Part shown: positions 37,726 to 45,369 of the stretch, in pieces | Layout: each line of letters opens with the position of its first letter | How positions within the stretch are numbered: position 1 is the first letter of the stretch | Source: a virus | IMG/VR virus record: IMGVR_UViG_3300022074_000030 | Coordinates: 1-64,000 of that record | DNA length: 64,000 nt | Direction: 5' to 3' (one strand) | Program-made: the position numbers and the translations under genes | The notes under the pieces: model-generated | The model's input: the letters and a program-made list of their open reading frames with translations, nothing else | Told to the model about the DNA's origin: nothing | Database searches by the model: none

Positions 37726-38316
37726 ATGAGTAACTTATTTCAAAAACTAGAACTTGAAGCTTTTCGTGCAGGAATTAATCCTCGTACACAAGAATCACGT
37801 GAATGGTTTCGTAAAAGAATTCAAAAACTTACAAGAGTCAACCGTGATGCTTTAATGAGAGAAGATGAAATTAATCGTAGAGCATCTCATAGTTATGGTT
37901 CTATGTTTATGTACTTTTATGATCCTAAGCATAAAGACAAATTACCTTTTTACGACAGGTTTCCATTAACCATACCAGTTGAACCAGCTCCTGGCGGATT
38001 CAGAGGAATAAATTTACATTATCTACCTCCAGTGTTGAGAGCAAAGTTTTTAGATGCATTATTAGATGCAACCAATAACAAAAAATATGATGAATCTACG
38101 AGATTTAAATTAACATACGATTTGTTAAAAGGTGCACGTAAAATGAGATATTTTCAACCATGTTTTAAACATTATTTGCTTGCACACGTTAAATCACGAT
38201 TTGCTGAAGTGCCTGCACCTGAATGGGAAATAGCAGCATTTTTACCTACTGCACAATGGGAGAAAGCATCTGCAGGAACAGTTTATCAGAATTCAAGGAT
38301 GAAAGTAAATGGCTAA
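37726..38316 (+). CDS. Conserved structural-region protein between gp4 and gp54
   Basis: The 196-residue protein starts MSNLFQKLELEAFRAGINPR and contains YGSMFMYFYDPKHKDKLPFY, GFRGINLHYLPPVLRAKFLD and GARKMRYFQPCFKHYLLAHV. It is well conserved in marine T4-like phages beside gp4. By position it might be the DNA end protector (gp2) or a neck or baseplate component, but I cannot assign it. It has no visible Shine-Dalgarno and overlaps gp54 by eight bases. Confidence 0.75.
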   Translation: MSNLFQKLELEAFRAGINPRTQESREWFRKRIQKLTRVNRDALMREDEINRRASHSYGSMFMYFYDPKHKDKLPFYDRFPLTIPVEPAPGGFRGINLHYLPPVLRAKFLDALLDATNNKKYDESTRFKLTYDLLKGARKMRYFQPCFKHYLLAHVKSRFAEVPAPEWEIAAFLPTAQWEKASAGTVYQNSRMKVNG

Positions 38317-38989
38317 TACTATTGAAGATCTTAAAGCATTAATGAACACCAAGTTAGGTTTTGCAAGACCTAACAAGTTTTTGGTTACATTACCTACTGT
38401 AGGAGTTGGTGGTGGTTTGCTAAGTGGTATAATAGGTGCATTCAGTGGAATGGGTGGAGGAGCAAGTCCAAGAGAATTAAATATATTATGTTCAAATGCA
38501 ACCATGCCAGCAAAACAGGTACTCACTAATGATAGAAGAATTGGAATGGAATTTCAAAAAGTAGCTTATGGCTATGCTGTAGATGATGTAAGCATGACAT
38601 TCTATTTAATGAATGACTATGGAATAAAAGATTATTTTGATAGTTGGAGAAGTACTATACTCGATGAGTTTGGTCAAGCATCTAACTACAAGAACGAATA
38701 TGCTAAAACAGTAACTATACATCAATTAAGACAACCATTGAAAGGTTTTAGCAAACAAGTCGGACCAATAAGATTTAATGCTGGTCTCGGCGGAGGAAGT
38801 GTTTATTCAGTAGATTTATTGGATGCTTTTCCAATAGCATCTAGTGCAATTGAATTAAACAATGAACTCGACGGTTTAGTGCAATTAACAGTTACATTTG
38901 CATATACAAACTGGAGAAGAGCTAGTGGTGGACAAAACTTTATCAACATGGATATTGACACACCACTTGGCGGAATTGATATAATATAG
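38309..38989 (+). CDS. gp54: Baseplate tail-tube junction protein, gp54/tail-tube fold
   Basis: The 226-residue protein starts MANTIEDLKALMNTKLGFAR and has ARPNKFLVTLP, CSNATMPAKQVLTNDRRIGM, DDVSMTFYLMNDYGIKDYFD and a final GLVQLTVTFAYTNWRRA. This is the gp19/gp54 tube fold. Being next to gp26 and the tape measure gene, it is more likely the junction protein gp54 that starts tube polymerisation than the major tube gp19 (inference). AAGGA precedes the start. Confidence 0.75.
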   Translation: MANTIEDLKALMNTKLGFARPNKFLVTLPTVGVGGGLLSGIIGAFSGMGGGASPRELNILCSNATMPAKQVLTNDRRIGMEFQKVAYGYAVDDVSMTFYLMNDYGIKDYFDSWRSTILDEFGQASNYKNEYAKTVTIHQLRQPLKGFSKQVGPIRFNAGLGGGSVYSVDLLDAFPIASSAIELNNELDGLVQLTVTFAYTNWRRASGGQNFINMDIDTPLGGIDII

Positions 38990-38999
38990 GAGTGAATTA

Positions 39000-39716
39000 A
39001 TGAGCTTATTGCCAAAACTAAATGATGTTCCAAAGTATAACATTATAATACCATCAAACAATCAAGACATAACAGTAAGGCCTTTCTTAGTTAAAGAAGA
39101 GAAAATAATGTTAATAGCTTTGGAATCACAAGATCCAAAACAAATAGCTGGTGCCGTTTTAGATACTGTAACATCTTGCATAATGGATGACGTCAATGTA
39201 AATGCACTTACATCATATGACGTTGAATATCTATTTTTACAATTAAGATGCAAATCAGTAGGTGAAACTACAGACTTATTATTAAAGTGTGATGATTGTG
39301 CACATGAAAATAAAGTTAATTTTAATTTAAATGATATTAAAATGAATGTTAAAAGCATTCAAAATAAAGTTAAGATAACAGATCAGATTGTATTAGAAAT
39401 GAGACATCCTTCTTTCGTGTCACTAGCTAATAATGAAAAAATAACTAGTGAAAAAACTACTACTACCGAACAAATATTTTCTTTAATAAAAGAATCAGTA
39501 ATTTCAGTTATTAACGGCGATAGTAGAATAGATATGAAAGAAGTAAACATTGATGAATTTCAAGAATTTTTAGAATCTATGACTCAAGAACAATTTTCAA
39601 ATATTAGAAGCTATATTGAAAACATTCCAAAGTTAAGCCATGGCATTAAATTTGAATGTGAAAAGTGTAGTCATAATAATGAAATAGCAGTAGAAGGATT
39701 GCAAAGTTTTTTATAA
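39000..39716 (+). CDS. gp26: Baseplate hub/tail assembly chaperone gp26
   Basis: The 238-residue protein starts MSLLPKLNDVPKYNIIIPSN. It contains RPFLVKEEKIMLIALESQDP and two Cys pairs that look like a zinc ribbon (LLKCDDCAH, FECEKCSHNN). This is the T4 gp26-like family of hub assembly proteins. Its last codons AGT TTT TTA TAA contain a slippery heptamer (39707-39713) leading into the gp51-like frame. Both the short form (238) and a fused form (298) may be made. AGGAG precedes the start. Confidence 0.85.
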   Translation: MSLLPKLNDVPKYNIIIPSNNQDITVRPFLVKEEKIMLIALESQDPKQIAGAVLDTVTSCIMDDVNVNALTSYDVEYLFLQLRCKSVGETTDLLLKCDDCAHENKVNFNLNDIKMNVKSIQNKVKITDQIVLEMRHPSFVSLANNEKITSEKTTTTEQIFSLIKESVISVINGDSRIDMKEVNIDEFQEFLESMTQEQFSNIRSYIENIPKLSHGIKFECEKCSHNNEIAVEGLQSFL

Positions 39717-39805
39717 TTAGTCTATCTCATACATCGTTGCAAAACCATTATAAAACTCATTTTGATTTAATGCAACATCATAAATATTCATTGAGTGAGA
39801 TAGAC
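39707..39805 (+). promoter_or_regulatory. Putative programmed -1 frameshift site with stem-loop
   Basis: The heptamer T-TTT-TTA (39707-39713) is in register with the gp26 codons and is followed at once by the TAA stop. After a 6-base spacer, GTCTATCTCA (39720-39729) can pair perfectly with TGAGATAGAC (39796-39805). GTTGCA (39736-39741) can pair with TGCAAC (39771-39776) inside it. This is the layout of known -1 frameshift signals. Confidence 0.72.
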
Positions 39806-39895
39806 GGATTGATACCATGGGAAAAAGACGTATATATTAGTATGCTAGTAGATTACATTAAAGAAAAAGAAATGGAAAACTCAAATAGGAATTAA
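39713..39895 (+). CDS. gp51: gp51-like C-terminal chaperone frame, probably read by frameshift
   Basis: This 60-codon frame is in -1 register to gp26 and ends at 39895, four bases before the tape measure gene. It contains HHKYSLSEIDGLIPWEKDVY followed by ISMLVDYIKEKE. This resembles the short gp51/tail-chaperone block (H-x-Y-S-x-x-(E/D)-(I/L)-...-PWE-(K/R)-(D/E)-(I/V)-Y). No ATG with a Shine-Dalgarno exists before that block; the first ATG (39770) lies inside it. Translation as a gp26 fusion of 298 residues is therefore favoured. This start is the first codon after the slip, not an independent initiation. Confidence 0.72.
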   Translation: MISLSHTSLQNHYKTHFDLMQHHKYSLSEIDGLIPWEKDVYISMLVDYIKEKEMENSNRN

Positions 39896-39899
39896 GTAA

Positions 39900-41618
39900 A
39901 TGGCTCCAAGAAAAACTTTAAATGATGTAGTAGAACAGTTAAAAGTTAATAACCAAACTACTGTTGATATAGACACTGGTATAGCTGGTTTAGAGAATCA
40001 ATTTGGAAAATTTTTCACAGATTTAAAAAGACAAAAGCTGGAAGATAGTAGAGAAGCAAAAGCGGCCAAGAGCGTAAACGTAGCTCCGGCTGTTAAACAA
40101 GCTGCAGGCGGCAAAGGCGGATCTGGATCAAGTATTTTTGGCGGTGTAGGAAAACTTGGTTTCTTAGGAGGATTGGGTGCGTTAGCTGCAGGTATAGGTT
40201 CAGCTGCAGGTGCAATATTAGCAGGACTAGGCCCAGCCGGTGTAGGACTAGGTGCTTTCTTTTTAGGATTAGCTGGTGCTGAGGCTATAATAAACAAGTT
40301 TGCATCAGCTGACGCTGGTGAAGGTATAAAAAAATTATTAATTAATTTATCTGAAGGTTTAAGTTCATTTAGCAATAGATCATTTATTGCACTTGGAACA
40401 GTATTAGCTGCAGGTGTTCTGTTTCCAAAATCTACAGTAAAAGGTTTAGCTGCAGTAGGTTTAGGCCTAGCTGCATTTTTTACTGCTCTCGCAGGATCAG
40501 ATAAATTAATACAAATGATGAATGGTGATGGTGGTGCGAATTTAAACACACTATTAACAAATATCGCAGGAGGCTTAGACGCATTTAGCACTAAATCATT
40601 TCTAGCTCTTGGAGCAGCTATGAGTGCAGGTGCACTTCTTTCATTATTTCCCGGTGGGACTAAAGCAGCAACACTTGGTTTAGCAGCAATTGGAATCGGT
40701 ATTGGAGCTTTTATTACATCTATAGCCGGCATATCTAAGTTAGGAGCGGTGTTAGGCATCGATGGAAGTGCATTTAAAGTTCTAATGACTAATATGGCTG
40801 CAGGTTTAAATGAGCTTACCGCTCTTGAAACTGAAGGATTATTGACAAAAGTTGGAGCAATAGGATTAATAGGGCCTGCCGTACTTGCGGCTATAACGAG
40901 TTTCACTGCAGCACAAGGCGTTGATAGTTTAATAAATGGTGCTAAAAAAGTTATAAACTTTATAACATTTGGTGCAGCTGGATTAGAAGACCAAGCTACT
41001 GCACGAAAAGGAATGATTCGAGATCTTGTAGATGCTATGAAACCTTTACAAGAAATACCATCTAATCTTGGAACTCAACTCGACTTATTAAGTTCTGGTT
41101 TACTAAAATTTGTTAAATCATTTAACCAAGCTGCTAACGATTTAGACATTGAAAAAATTACTAAAACATTTTTAGAGCTCGGAGCTACATTATCTATGAC
41201 TCGTAATTTAGTTTTTGCTATGGCTAACGGTGGTGAATTTAAAAAACCCGGATTACTTAATAAAATAGCACGAGGTCTAAATTTAGGTGGAAAAATAGAG
41301 TTTGGAGAAGAAGGAAGTGGCGGACTTTTAGATCCTGCATTAAAGACAGACGATTTAGTAAAACAAGTACAAAAGATTAATTTTACTCTTGGCAAAACAA
41401 ATATAGTACCGACTGCTGGTCCAGCAATTACACCAAGTAGTAAACCAGTGACTGCTAGTAGCAATCCATCAGAAGGTGGAGGTAATGTTATTTCTACAAA
41501 CACAGTAAACTCAGGTAATGTATACAACAGCGCCGGATTTGCTATTAACTCATCCGGCGCCAATGATCCTAGAAATATGTTTGGTACTCAAGCGCATAAC
41601 GCAGCTGGATTATTCTAA
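39900..41618 (+). CDS. gp29: Tape measure protein (gp29 position)
   Basis: The 572-residue protein is Gly/Ala-rich and hydrophobic in the middle. Three tandem modules of about 75 residues recur (LLINLSEGLSSFSNRSFIAL, LLTNIAGGLDAFSTKSFLAL, LMTNMAAGLNELTALETEGL), each followed by a glycine-rich hydrophobic stretch. The length is close to T4 gp29 (590), and it directly follows the gp26/gp51 chaperone locus, the usual place. It probably sets tail length, enters the cell membrane at infection, and binds the hub. It ends overlapping the convergent gp32 stop by four bases. Confidence 0.75.
   Translation: MAPRKTLNDVVEQLKVNNQTTVDIDTGIAGLENQFGKFFTDLKRQKLEDSREAKAAKSVNVAPAVKQAAGGKGGSGSSIFGGVGKLGFLGGLGALAAGIGSAAGAILAGLGPAGVGLGAFFLGLAGAEAIINKFASADAGEGIKKLLINLSEGLSSFSNRSFIALGTVLAAGVLFPKSTVKGLAAVGLGLAAFFTALAGSDKLIQMMNGDGGANLNTLLTNIAGGLDAFSTKSFLALGAAMSAGALLSLFPGGTKAATLGLAAIGIGIGAFITSIAGISKLGAVLGIDGSAFKVLMTNMAAGLNELTALETEGLLTKVGAIGLIGPAVLAAITSFTAAQGVDSLINGAKKVINFITFGAAGLEDQATARKGMIRDLVDAMKPLQEIPSNLGTQLDLLSSGLLKFVKSFNQAANDLDIEKITKTFLELGATLSMTRNLVFAMANGGEFKKPGLLNKIARGLNLGGKIEFGEEGSGGLLDPALKTDDLVKQVQKINFTLGKTNIVPTAGPAITPSSKPVTASSNPSEGGGNVISTNTVNSGNVYNSAGFAINSSGANDPRNMFGTQAHNAAGLF
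41530..41560. other. GC-rich 9-bp hairpin at convergent gene ends
   Basis: GCGCCGGAT (41530-41538) and ATCCGGCGC (41552-41560) form a perfect stem with a 13-base loop inside the last codons of the tape measure gene. No T-run follows on either strand, so this is not a classical terminator. It is conspicuous because the surroundings are AT-rich and two operons converge here. Confidence 0.55.
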
Positions 41619-42502
41619 GCATCTTCCTTTGCTAACTTAGCAAAATAAGACATGGTGTCTTCATCTTCAGAACTGATTTCTTCAACTGTAACAGGTTCAA
41701 CTGCTGCAACTGGATCATTCATCTTGATTTCTTCTTTTACTGAATATGAACCTGCATTCATTTCTTCACCAAGAACTCTCATCAATTTAGCTTTAAGTTC
41801 ATCATATGTCTTGTAGTTCTTTGGATTAGTGAACTCAGTAATATCGTGCATTTGGTTATACACTTCTTCAAGTTTAGCTTCATCACTTTCAAGAAAAGGA
41901 GATGGAGAAGCAAACTCTGACTTATCATAGTTTCTATAACCTTCAACATTTCTTATCTTAAGTTTGAAGTTAGCACCTTCCCAAAAATCAAATGCATCCA
42001 TTGGAGTTTCATCTGCAAACTCCGGATTCATTTTATCCATAATCTTATCGAAGATTTTCTTTCCAAATTTATATAGAAATACTTTACCTTCGTTTTGAGG
42101 TGCTGATGGATCTTGAACTACATATATGTTTGTAGCATAATGTAATCTTCTTTTTTGAGATCTTGCTTTTTCTTTATCGGCATCAATACCAGAATTCCAA
42201 AGCCTTGAATTTAATTCACCGACTGGATCGGTTTGACCTATTGATGTAAGTGAGTTTTCAATATACCATAAACCAGTTGGACCTTTAAAGCCGTGATCCC
42301 AATATCTTACAAATGGTATTGCACCATCTGCACCCGGAAGAAATCTGATAACGGCATAACCATTACCTGCTTTATCAACTGTAGGTTTCCACACTCTTTC
42401 ATCTACGTAAGACTTTTGTTCGCCTCCGCCAACGGATTGTGCTGCTTCTATAATTTTATTGATGTTTGAACCGCGATTGCGTTTTAATGTTTCAAATGAC
42501 AT
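41615..42502 (-). CDS. gp32: Single-stranded DNA-binding protein gp32
   Basis: The 295-residue protein (T4 gp32 has 301) shows AGNGYAVIRFLPGADGAIPF, WDHGFKGPTGLWYIENSLTS, GKVFLYKFGKKIFDKIMDKM, WEGANFKLKIRN and an acidic C-terminal tail (EEISSEDEDTMSYFAKLAKE). It coats ssDNA in replication, recombination and repair and recruits partners by its tail. His70 matches the first zinc ligand of T4, but the three Cys ligands are replaced (N83, then TDPVGE), so no zinc site is expected. It ends convergent with the tape measure gene. Confidence 0.93.
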   Translation of the reverse strand: MSFETLKRNRGSNINKIIEAAQSVGGGEQKSYVDERVWKPTVDKAGNGYAVIRFLPGADGAIPFVRYWDHGFKGPTGLWYIENSLTSIGQTDPVGELNSRLWNSGIDADKEKARSQKRRLHYATNIYVVQDPSAPQNEGKVFLYKFGKKIFDKIMDKMNPEFADETPMDAFDFWEGANFKLKIRNVEGYRNYDKSEFASPSPFLESDEAKLEEVYNQMHDITEFTNPKNYKTYDELKAKLMRVLGEEMNAGSYSVKEEIKMNDPVAAVEPVTVEEISSEDEDTMSYFAKLAKEDA

Positions 42503-42568
42503 AGTATTGTCTCCTTATTTGCTGAAATATTAACTGTATTATTACATTGTGTAGTATTATATATACGA

Positions 42569-42811
42569 CTACTCAAATAGTGATGAGTCAATGGAATTCT
42601 TTTTAGGTAAAAAGTTTAAGTCCATTGCCTCTGCTTCAAGCTTATCTTTAATGACAGGTGATATGAACTTTCGGATATCTTCTATTTCGATATCATTAGT
42701 TTCACAGACTTTAATGATAGCATCCATATATGGTATCTTAAGTTCACCAACTGTACTTTCGATAAGCTTTGTAAATTTAGACTTTGTTAAAAATTGTTCT
42801 TCTATTTTCAT
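42569..42811 (-). CDS. gp33: Late transcription coactivator gp33
   Basis: The 80-residue protein starts MKIEEQFLTKSKFTKLIEST and contains IPYMDAIIKVCETNDIEIED, IRKFISPVIKDKLEAEAMDL and NFLP, the compact gp33 pattern of marine T4-like phages (T4 gp33: 112). gp33 bridges RNA polymerase and the sliding clamp for late promoters, which fits the TATAAATA sites here. It is next to gp32, as in T4. Confidence 0.8.
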   Translation of the reverse strand: MKIEEQFLTKSKFTKLIESTVGELKIPYMDAIIKVCETNDIEIEDIRKFISPVIKDKLEAEAMDLNFLPKKNSIDSSLFE

Positions 42812-43953
42812 TTGTCTAAAACCCTTAGTAAGATTGTATCTTTATTGATTCTACCATTAGGTACTTTCGTTTTAGTTTTAAGAGTTTCCCAAGCATCATT
42901 TATTTGCTTTGGTGTTTTCTGTAAAACAATCGGTAAGAAATCAAGTGGTTTACGTAAACACACTGTTCTACTTAAACCTGTTGAAATATTCTTAATGGTT
43001 GAACCAGATATTTCAAATCCATTAGGACTTTCGGTAACATATTCAATAATCATTTTACTTTTAGTATTGAATGCATATAACCTTGTCTTTGTAGGTATTT
43101 GAATTGGATTGATTGATACGATTTTGAAATCGATATCTTCTTTCTTATATTGTACTTTAGCAACTTGCTTATCAACTGACTTAGGTCTTTTGATTTTAAC
43201 ATTTCTTGATGCTTTAGTTGCAGACCTAATTCTTTCTAAGTCTTCCAACATTGCAGTACATATTTTAATTCGTTGATTGAGAGTTGACCTTTTTAGGTGG
43301 GAGTAACCTTCAACTGCTTGATCACATCGTTTGTGGTAAGCATCCTCATAGTCAAGGAGCCAACCCTCAATCATAGGCTTAACGTGGCTTATAGCTGTAT
43401 TCGTTAGGCCGTGGTACTTGAATCTATCATATATATTGATTGTGGCTTCGTCACCATCGATCCACTTGTCTTCTAGTTCAAGTAATTCTTGCATAATAGT
43501 ATTATTAATCTTACGTACTAATTTTTCTTGTGGTGATATAGTAATTATATTACTTTTAGCTTTTCTTTCAGCTTGCTTTTCTTTGTAAATGATTTTACCT
43601 TTTTCGATTAATGGTATCATCTTGTCAAACAAATGAGATAAGAAATCTGGAGCTTTATCAGACTCAACTGTTTTATTTAAATCGTTGTTATACCAAAAAG
43701 CTGTAGCTGCATGATGTGTCATAGTAAAATGATATTCTGGATTAGCTAAAATATATTTAGATGGTTGTGGAAAGTTTTTCTTAATCCAAGTTTTAATTTG
43801 ACTTATGCAATCTTTCTTATCAACTTGTAAATGAAAATAATCTTTTACTGCATCAAATCCTTTATCAATTGGAACACCAGCTAAACCAGTTCTAGCTCTT
43901 GCTCTTAATACTTTCTTTTTAGTCTTTTTACCTTTTAGTGCTTGTAAACCCAT
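42808..43953 (-). CDS. Conserved hypothetical protein upstream of gp33
   Basis: This 381-residue basic protein starts MGLQALKGKKTKKKVLRARA. It contains IKTWIKKNFPQPSKYILANP, YHFTMTHHAATAFWYNND, and a C-terminal region with FKIVSINPIQIPTKTRLYAF and NTKSKMIIEYV. It overlaps gp33 by four bases. Homologues sit at the same place in marine T4-like phages, as far as I recall. Basic and partly helical, it could bind nucleic acid, but no motif supports a specific role. Confidence 0.75.
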   Translation of the reverse strand: MGLQALKGKKTKKKVLRARARTGLAGVPIDKGFDAVKDYFHLQVDKKDCISQIKTWIKKNFPQPSKYILANPEYHFTMTHHAATAFWYNNDLNKTVESDKAPDFLSHLFDKMIPLIEKGKIIYKEKQAERKAKSNIITISPQEKLVRKINNTIMQELLELEDKWIDGDEATINIYDRFKYHGLTNTAISHVKPMIEGWLLDYEDAYHKRCDQAVEGYSHLKRSTLNQRIKICTAMLEDLERIRSATKASRNVKIKRPKSVDKQVAKVQYKKEDIDFKIVSINPIQIPTKTRLYAFNTKSKMIIEYVTESPNGFEISGSTIKNISTGLSRTVCLRKPLDFLPIVLQKTPKQINDAWETLKTKTKVPNGRINKDTILLRVLDK

Positions 43954-43967
43954 ATTAAACTCCCATT

Positions 43968-44213
43968 CTATATGTTATGTGTTTTGATGTAATCATGTGT
44001 AGCGCCAATAACCATATTAGGATATTCGCCTAAGTATGTACCAGCATCTAACATTTCTCTAGTAACTAAGTGTTTATGCATATGTTGTATATTATCATAG
44101 TTAGCAAGAATGTCTTTACCTAACTGATCAAACTCGTGATCAGTTATTAAATTTTTATCCAGCTTATAATATGCATAAGAACACATTAGATATTTTGCTA
44201 TAGGATTTTTCAT
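43968..44213 (-). CDS. Small conserved hypothetical protein
   Basis: The 81-residue protein starts MKNPIAKYLMCSYAYYKLDK and has LITDHEFDQLGKDILANYDN, a helical pattern reminiscent of the N-terminal adenylation-domain helix of NAD-dependent DNA ligases (DxEYD-like EFDQL). The catalytic part of a ligase is absent. It shares one base with the upstream 66-residue gene. Function is unknown. Confidence 0.65.
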   Translation of the reverse strand: MKNPIAKYLMCSYAYYKLDKNLITDHEFDQLGKDILANYDNIQHMHKHLVTREMLDAGTYLGEYPNMVIGATHDYIKTHNI

Positions 44214-44413
44214 TATGCATGACCTCTTAATTTAAGAGACTCTTGCATTGCTTCAGTATCGGTGTAATACTTATCCTGATGAGCAATGTTGATTTTAGTA
44301 GATATGGCTGCTGCCAATCCACTGTTCTTTTCGATGAGCTTTTGTGCAAACTCATCTTGGTGAATTGGTGACATAGCTTCTAGTTGTTTGATAATTGTAT
44401 CATAATTAAACAT
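44213..44413 (-). CDS. Small hypothetical protein
   Basis: This 66-residue protein starts MFNYDTIIKQLEAMSPIHQD; the ATG at 44413 is used because CGGGAG lies eight bases upstream. Helical and acidic, with FAQKLIEKNSGLAAAISTKI. It is the first gene after the early promoter at 44446-44474. Function is unknown. Confidence 0.62.
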   Translation of the reverse strand: MFNYDTIIKQLEAMSPIHQDEFAQKLIEKNSGLAAAISTKINIAHQDKYYTDTEAMQESLKLRGHA

Positions 44414-44445
44414 AATATAAACTCCCGATTTTTTATTATAGTTAT

Positions 44446-44474
44446 ATTCTACCACAGTTTTACGTAAATGTAAA
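44446..44474 (-). promoter_or_regulatory. Early sigma70-type promoter (TTTACA - 17 - TAGAAT)
   Basis: On the minus strand, TTTACA at 44469-44474 and TAGAAT at 44446-44451 are 17 bases apart. The -35 box lies in TTTTTTCCTTTACA, a block repeated at three other promoters. It drives 44413 and the genes below it. Confidence 0.75.
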
Positions 44475-44497
44475 GGAAAAAATGCACAAAATGCAAA

Positions 44498-44860
44498 TTA
44501 ATTTCTCCTCATTGTTGAGTACTCTTTAGGATCTGCATCTTTAGTTACAGGTACCATGTTAGATTTATGCATGGTGGCGATACCTGTAATGAATGTACCT
44601 GTGTACGCATTTGTTTTAGACTTACCAACAACTTTACCTACATAGTTGCTTGTTGGTAGAGAACGTGAGTGTTCCTTGTAATTAGGAGCACTAATGCCTG
44701 AATCTTTCTTTTTGTTTTTAAGTTGACTAGGATGTACACCGCGTGACATAAGCCACTTATCATGTTCAGCTTGAGCTTTTTGCCAACCGGCTTTGCGGAA
44801 AGGCTTTTTCTTTTTAGTACTATTGTTATTGTAATAAACTGGTAACAGATGCATTGTCAT
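44498..44860 (-). CDS. Conserved hypothetical basic protein
   Basis: In this 120-residue protein, KKKPFRKAGWQKAQAEHDKW and LMSRGVHPSQL resemble small basic proteins common in T4-like cyanophages and pelagic phages. Function is not known. It overlaps the 81-residue membrane protein gene by 35 bases; an ATG six bases further in (44854) is an alternative start. No catalytic motif. Confidence 0.65.
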   Translation of the reverse strand: MTMHLLPVYYNNNSTKKKKPFRKAGWQKAQAEHDKWLMSRGVHPSQLKNKKKDSGISAPNYKEHSRSLPTSNYVGKVVGKSKTNAYTGTFITGIATMHKSNMVPVTKDADPKEYSTMRRN

Positions 44861-45071
44861 AATTTACGGCTCCAAATAATTTAGTTAAATCAATATATCC
44901 ATAGTTGATTGCAAATAGTATACCTACAACAATCATGATAATTAGTGCATTACGAAAGAACCAACCAACTATGGAAAAGAATACTCCTACAATCAATGCT
45001 CCAGCTACCGCGAAGAAGAGGAGTTGAAAAAATAGTGGAAGCATTGATTGTATCTCGGAAGGACTAGGCAT
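44826..45071 (-). CDS. Small membrane protein with two transmembrane segments
   Basis: The 81-residue protein has hydrophobic stretches at about residues 11-35 (LPLFFQLLFFAVAGALIVGV) and 42-60 (ALIIMIVVGILFAINYG). It is predicted to lie in the inner membrane. The gene overlaps both neighbours. Role unknown; an early host-modifying membrane protein is possible. Confidence 0.65.
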   Translation of the reverse strand: MPSPSEIQSMLPLFFQLLFFAVAGALIVGVFFSIVGWFFRNALIIMIVVGILFAINYGYIDLTKLFGAVNYDNASVTSLLQ

Positions 45072-45261
45072 AAAGCTCTAGCTCCTTTTGTGCCTCCTCA
45101 GGAGTGGCAAAGTAACCACTGTACCTGTTGTACGGCTGGATAAATCCTTCGGACTTATCTATCTTGCCAACATACCAACCGGCAGCTGAGGCCATAACGA
45201 TGGCTTCTGATACACCATCATTATCGAATTGAATATCTTTGATTTCTTTTTGAATTTGCAT
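45064..45261 (-). CDS. Small conserved hypothetical protein
   Basis: This 65-residue protein (starts MQIQKEIKDIQFDNDGVSEA, has AAGWYVGKIDKSEGFIQPYN) is compact and acidic. It is the first gene after the early promoter at 45298-45326, so probably expressed early. Function is unknown. Confidence 0.62.
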   Translation of the reverse strand: MQIQKEIKDIQFDNDGVSEAIVMASAAGWYVGKIDKSEGFIQPYNRYSGYFATPEEAQKELELYA

Positions 45262-45297
45262 TTTAGTTTCTCCGCTTTTTTAATTTTTAATAGATAT

Positions 45298-45326
45298 ATT
45301 ATACCATATTTTTTAGCAGATGTAAA
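45298..45326 (-). promoter_or_regulatory. Early sigma70-type promoter (TTTACA - 17 - TATAAT)
   Basis: TTTACA at 45321-45326 and TATAAT at 45298-45303 (minus strand) have a 17-base spacer. The -35 box is inside TTTTTTCCTTTACA, as at 44469. Both boxes are perfect or near perfect. Confidence 0.85.
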
Positions 45327-45369
45327 GGAAAAAATGCATTTAATTTAAAAAAAGTGATTAACATGTTAA

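Noticed and set aside
39998-40906. Long (302-codon) minus-strand frame opposite the tape measure gene
   Set aside because: Pro/Ala/Asn-rich shadow of the Gly/Ala-rich plus-strand gene; no start signal and no matching neighbour strand.
42556-42584. Possible sigma70 promoter upstream of gp32 (TATAAT at 42556-42561)
   Set aside because: The -10 box is perfect but at 17 bases the -35 position reads ATCACT, a poor match, and the shared TCCTTTAC block is missing.
43968-44213. Truncated NAD-dependent DNA ligase
   Set aside because: Only a short EFDQL-like helix pattern in 81 residues; no KxDG motif, so too weak to call.
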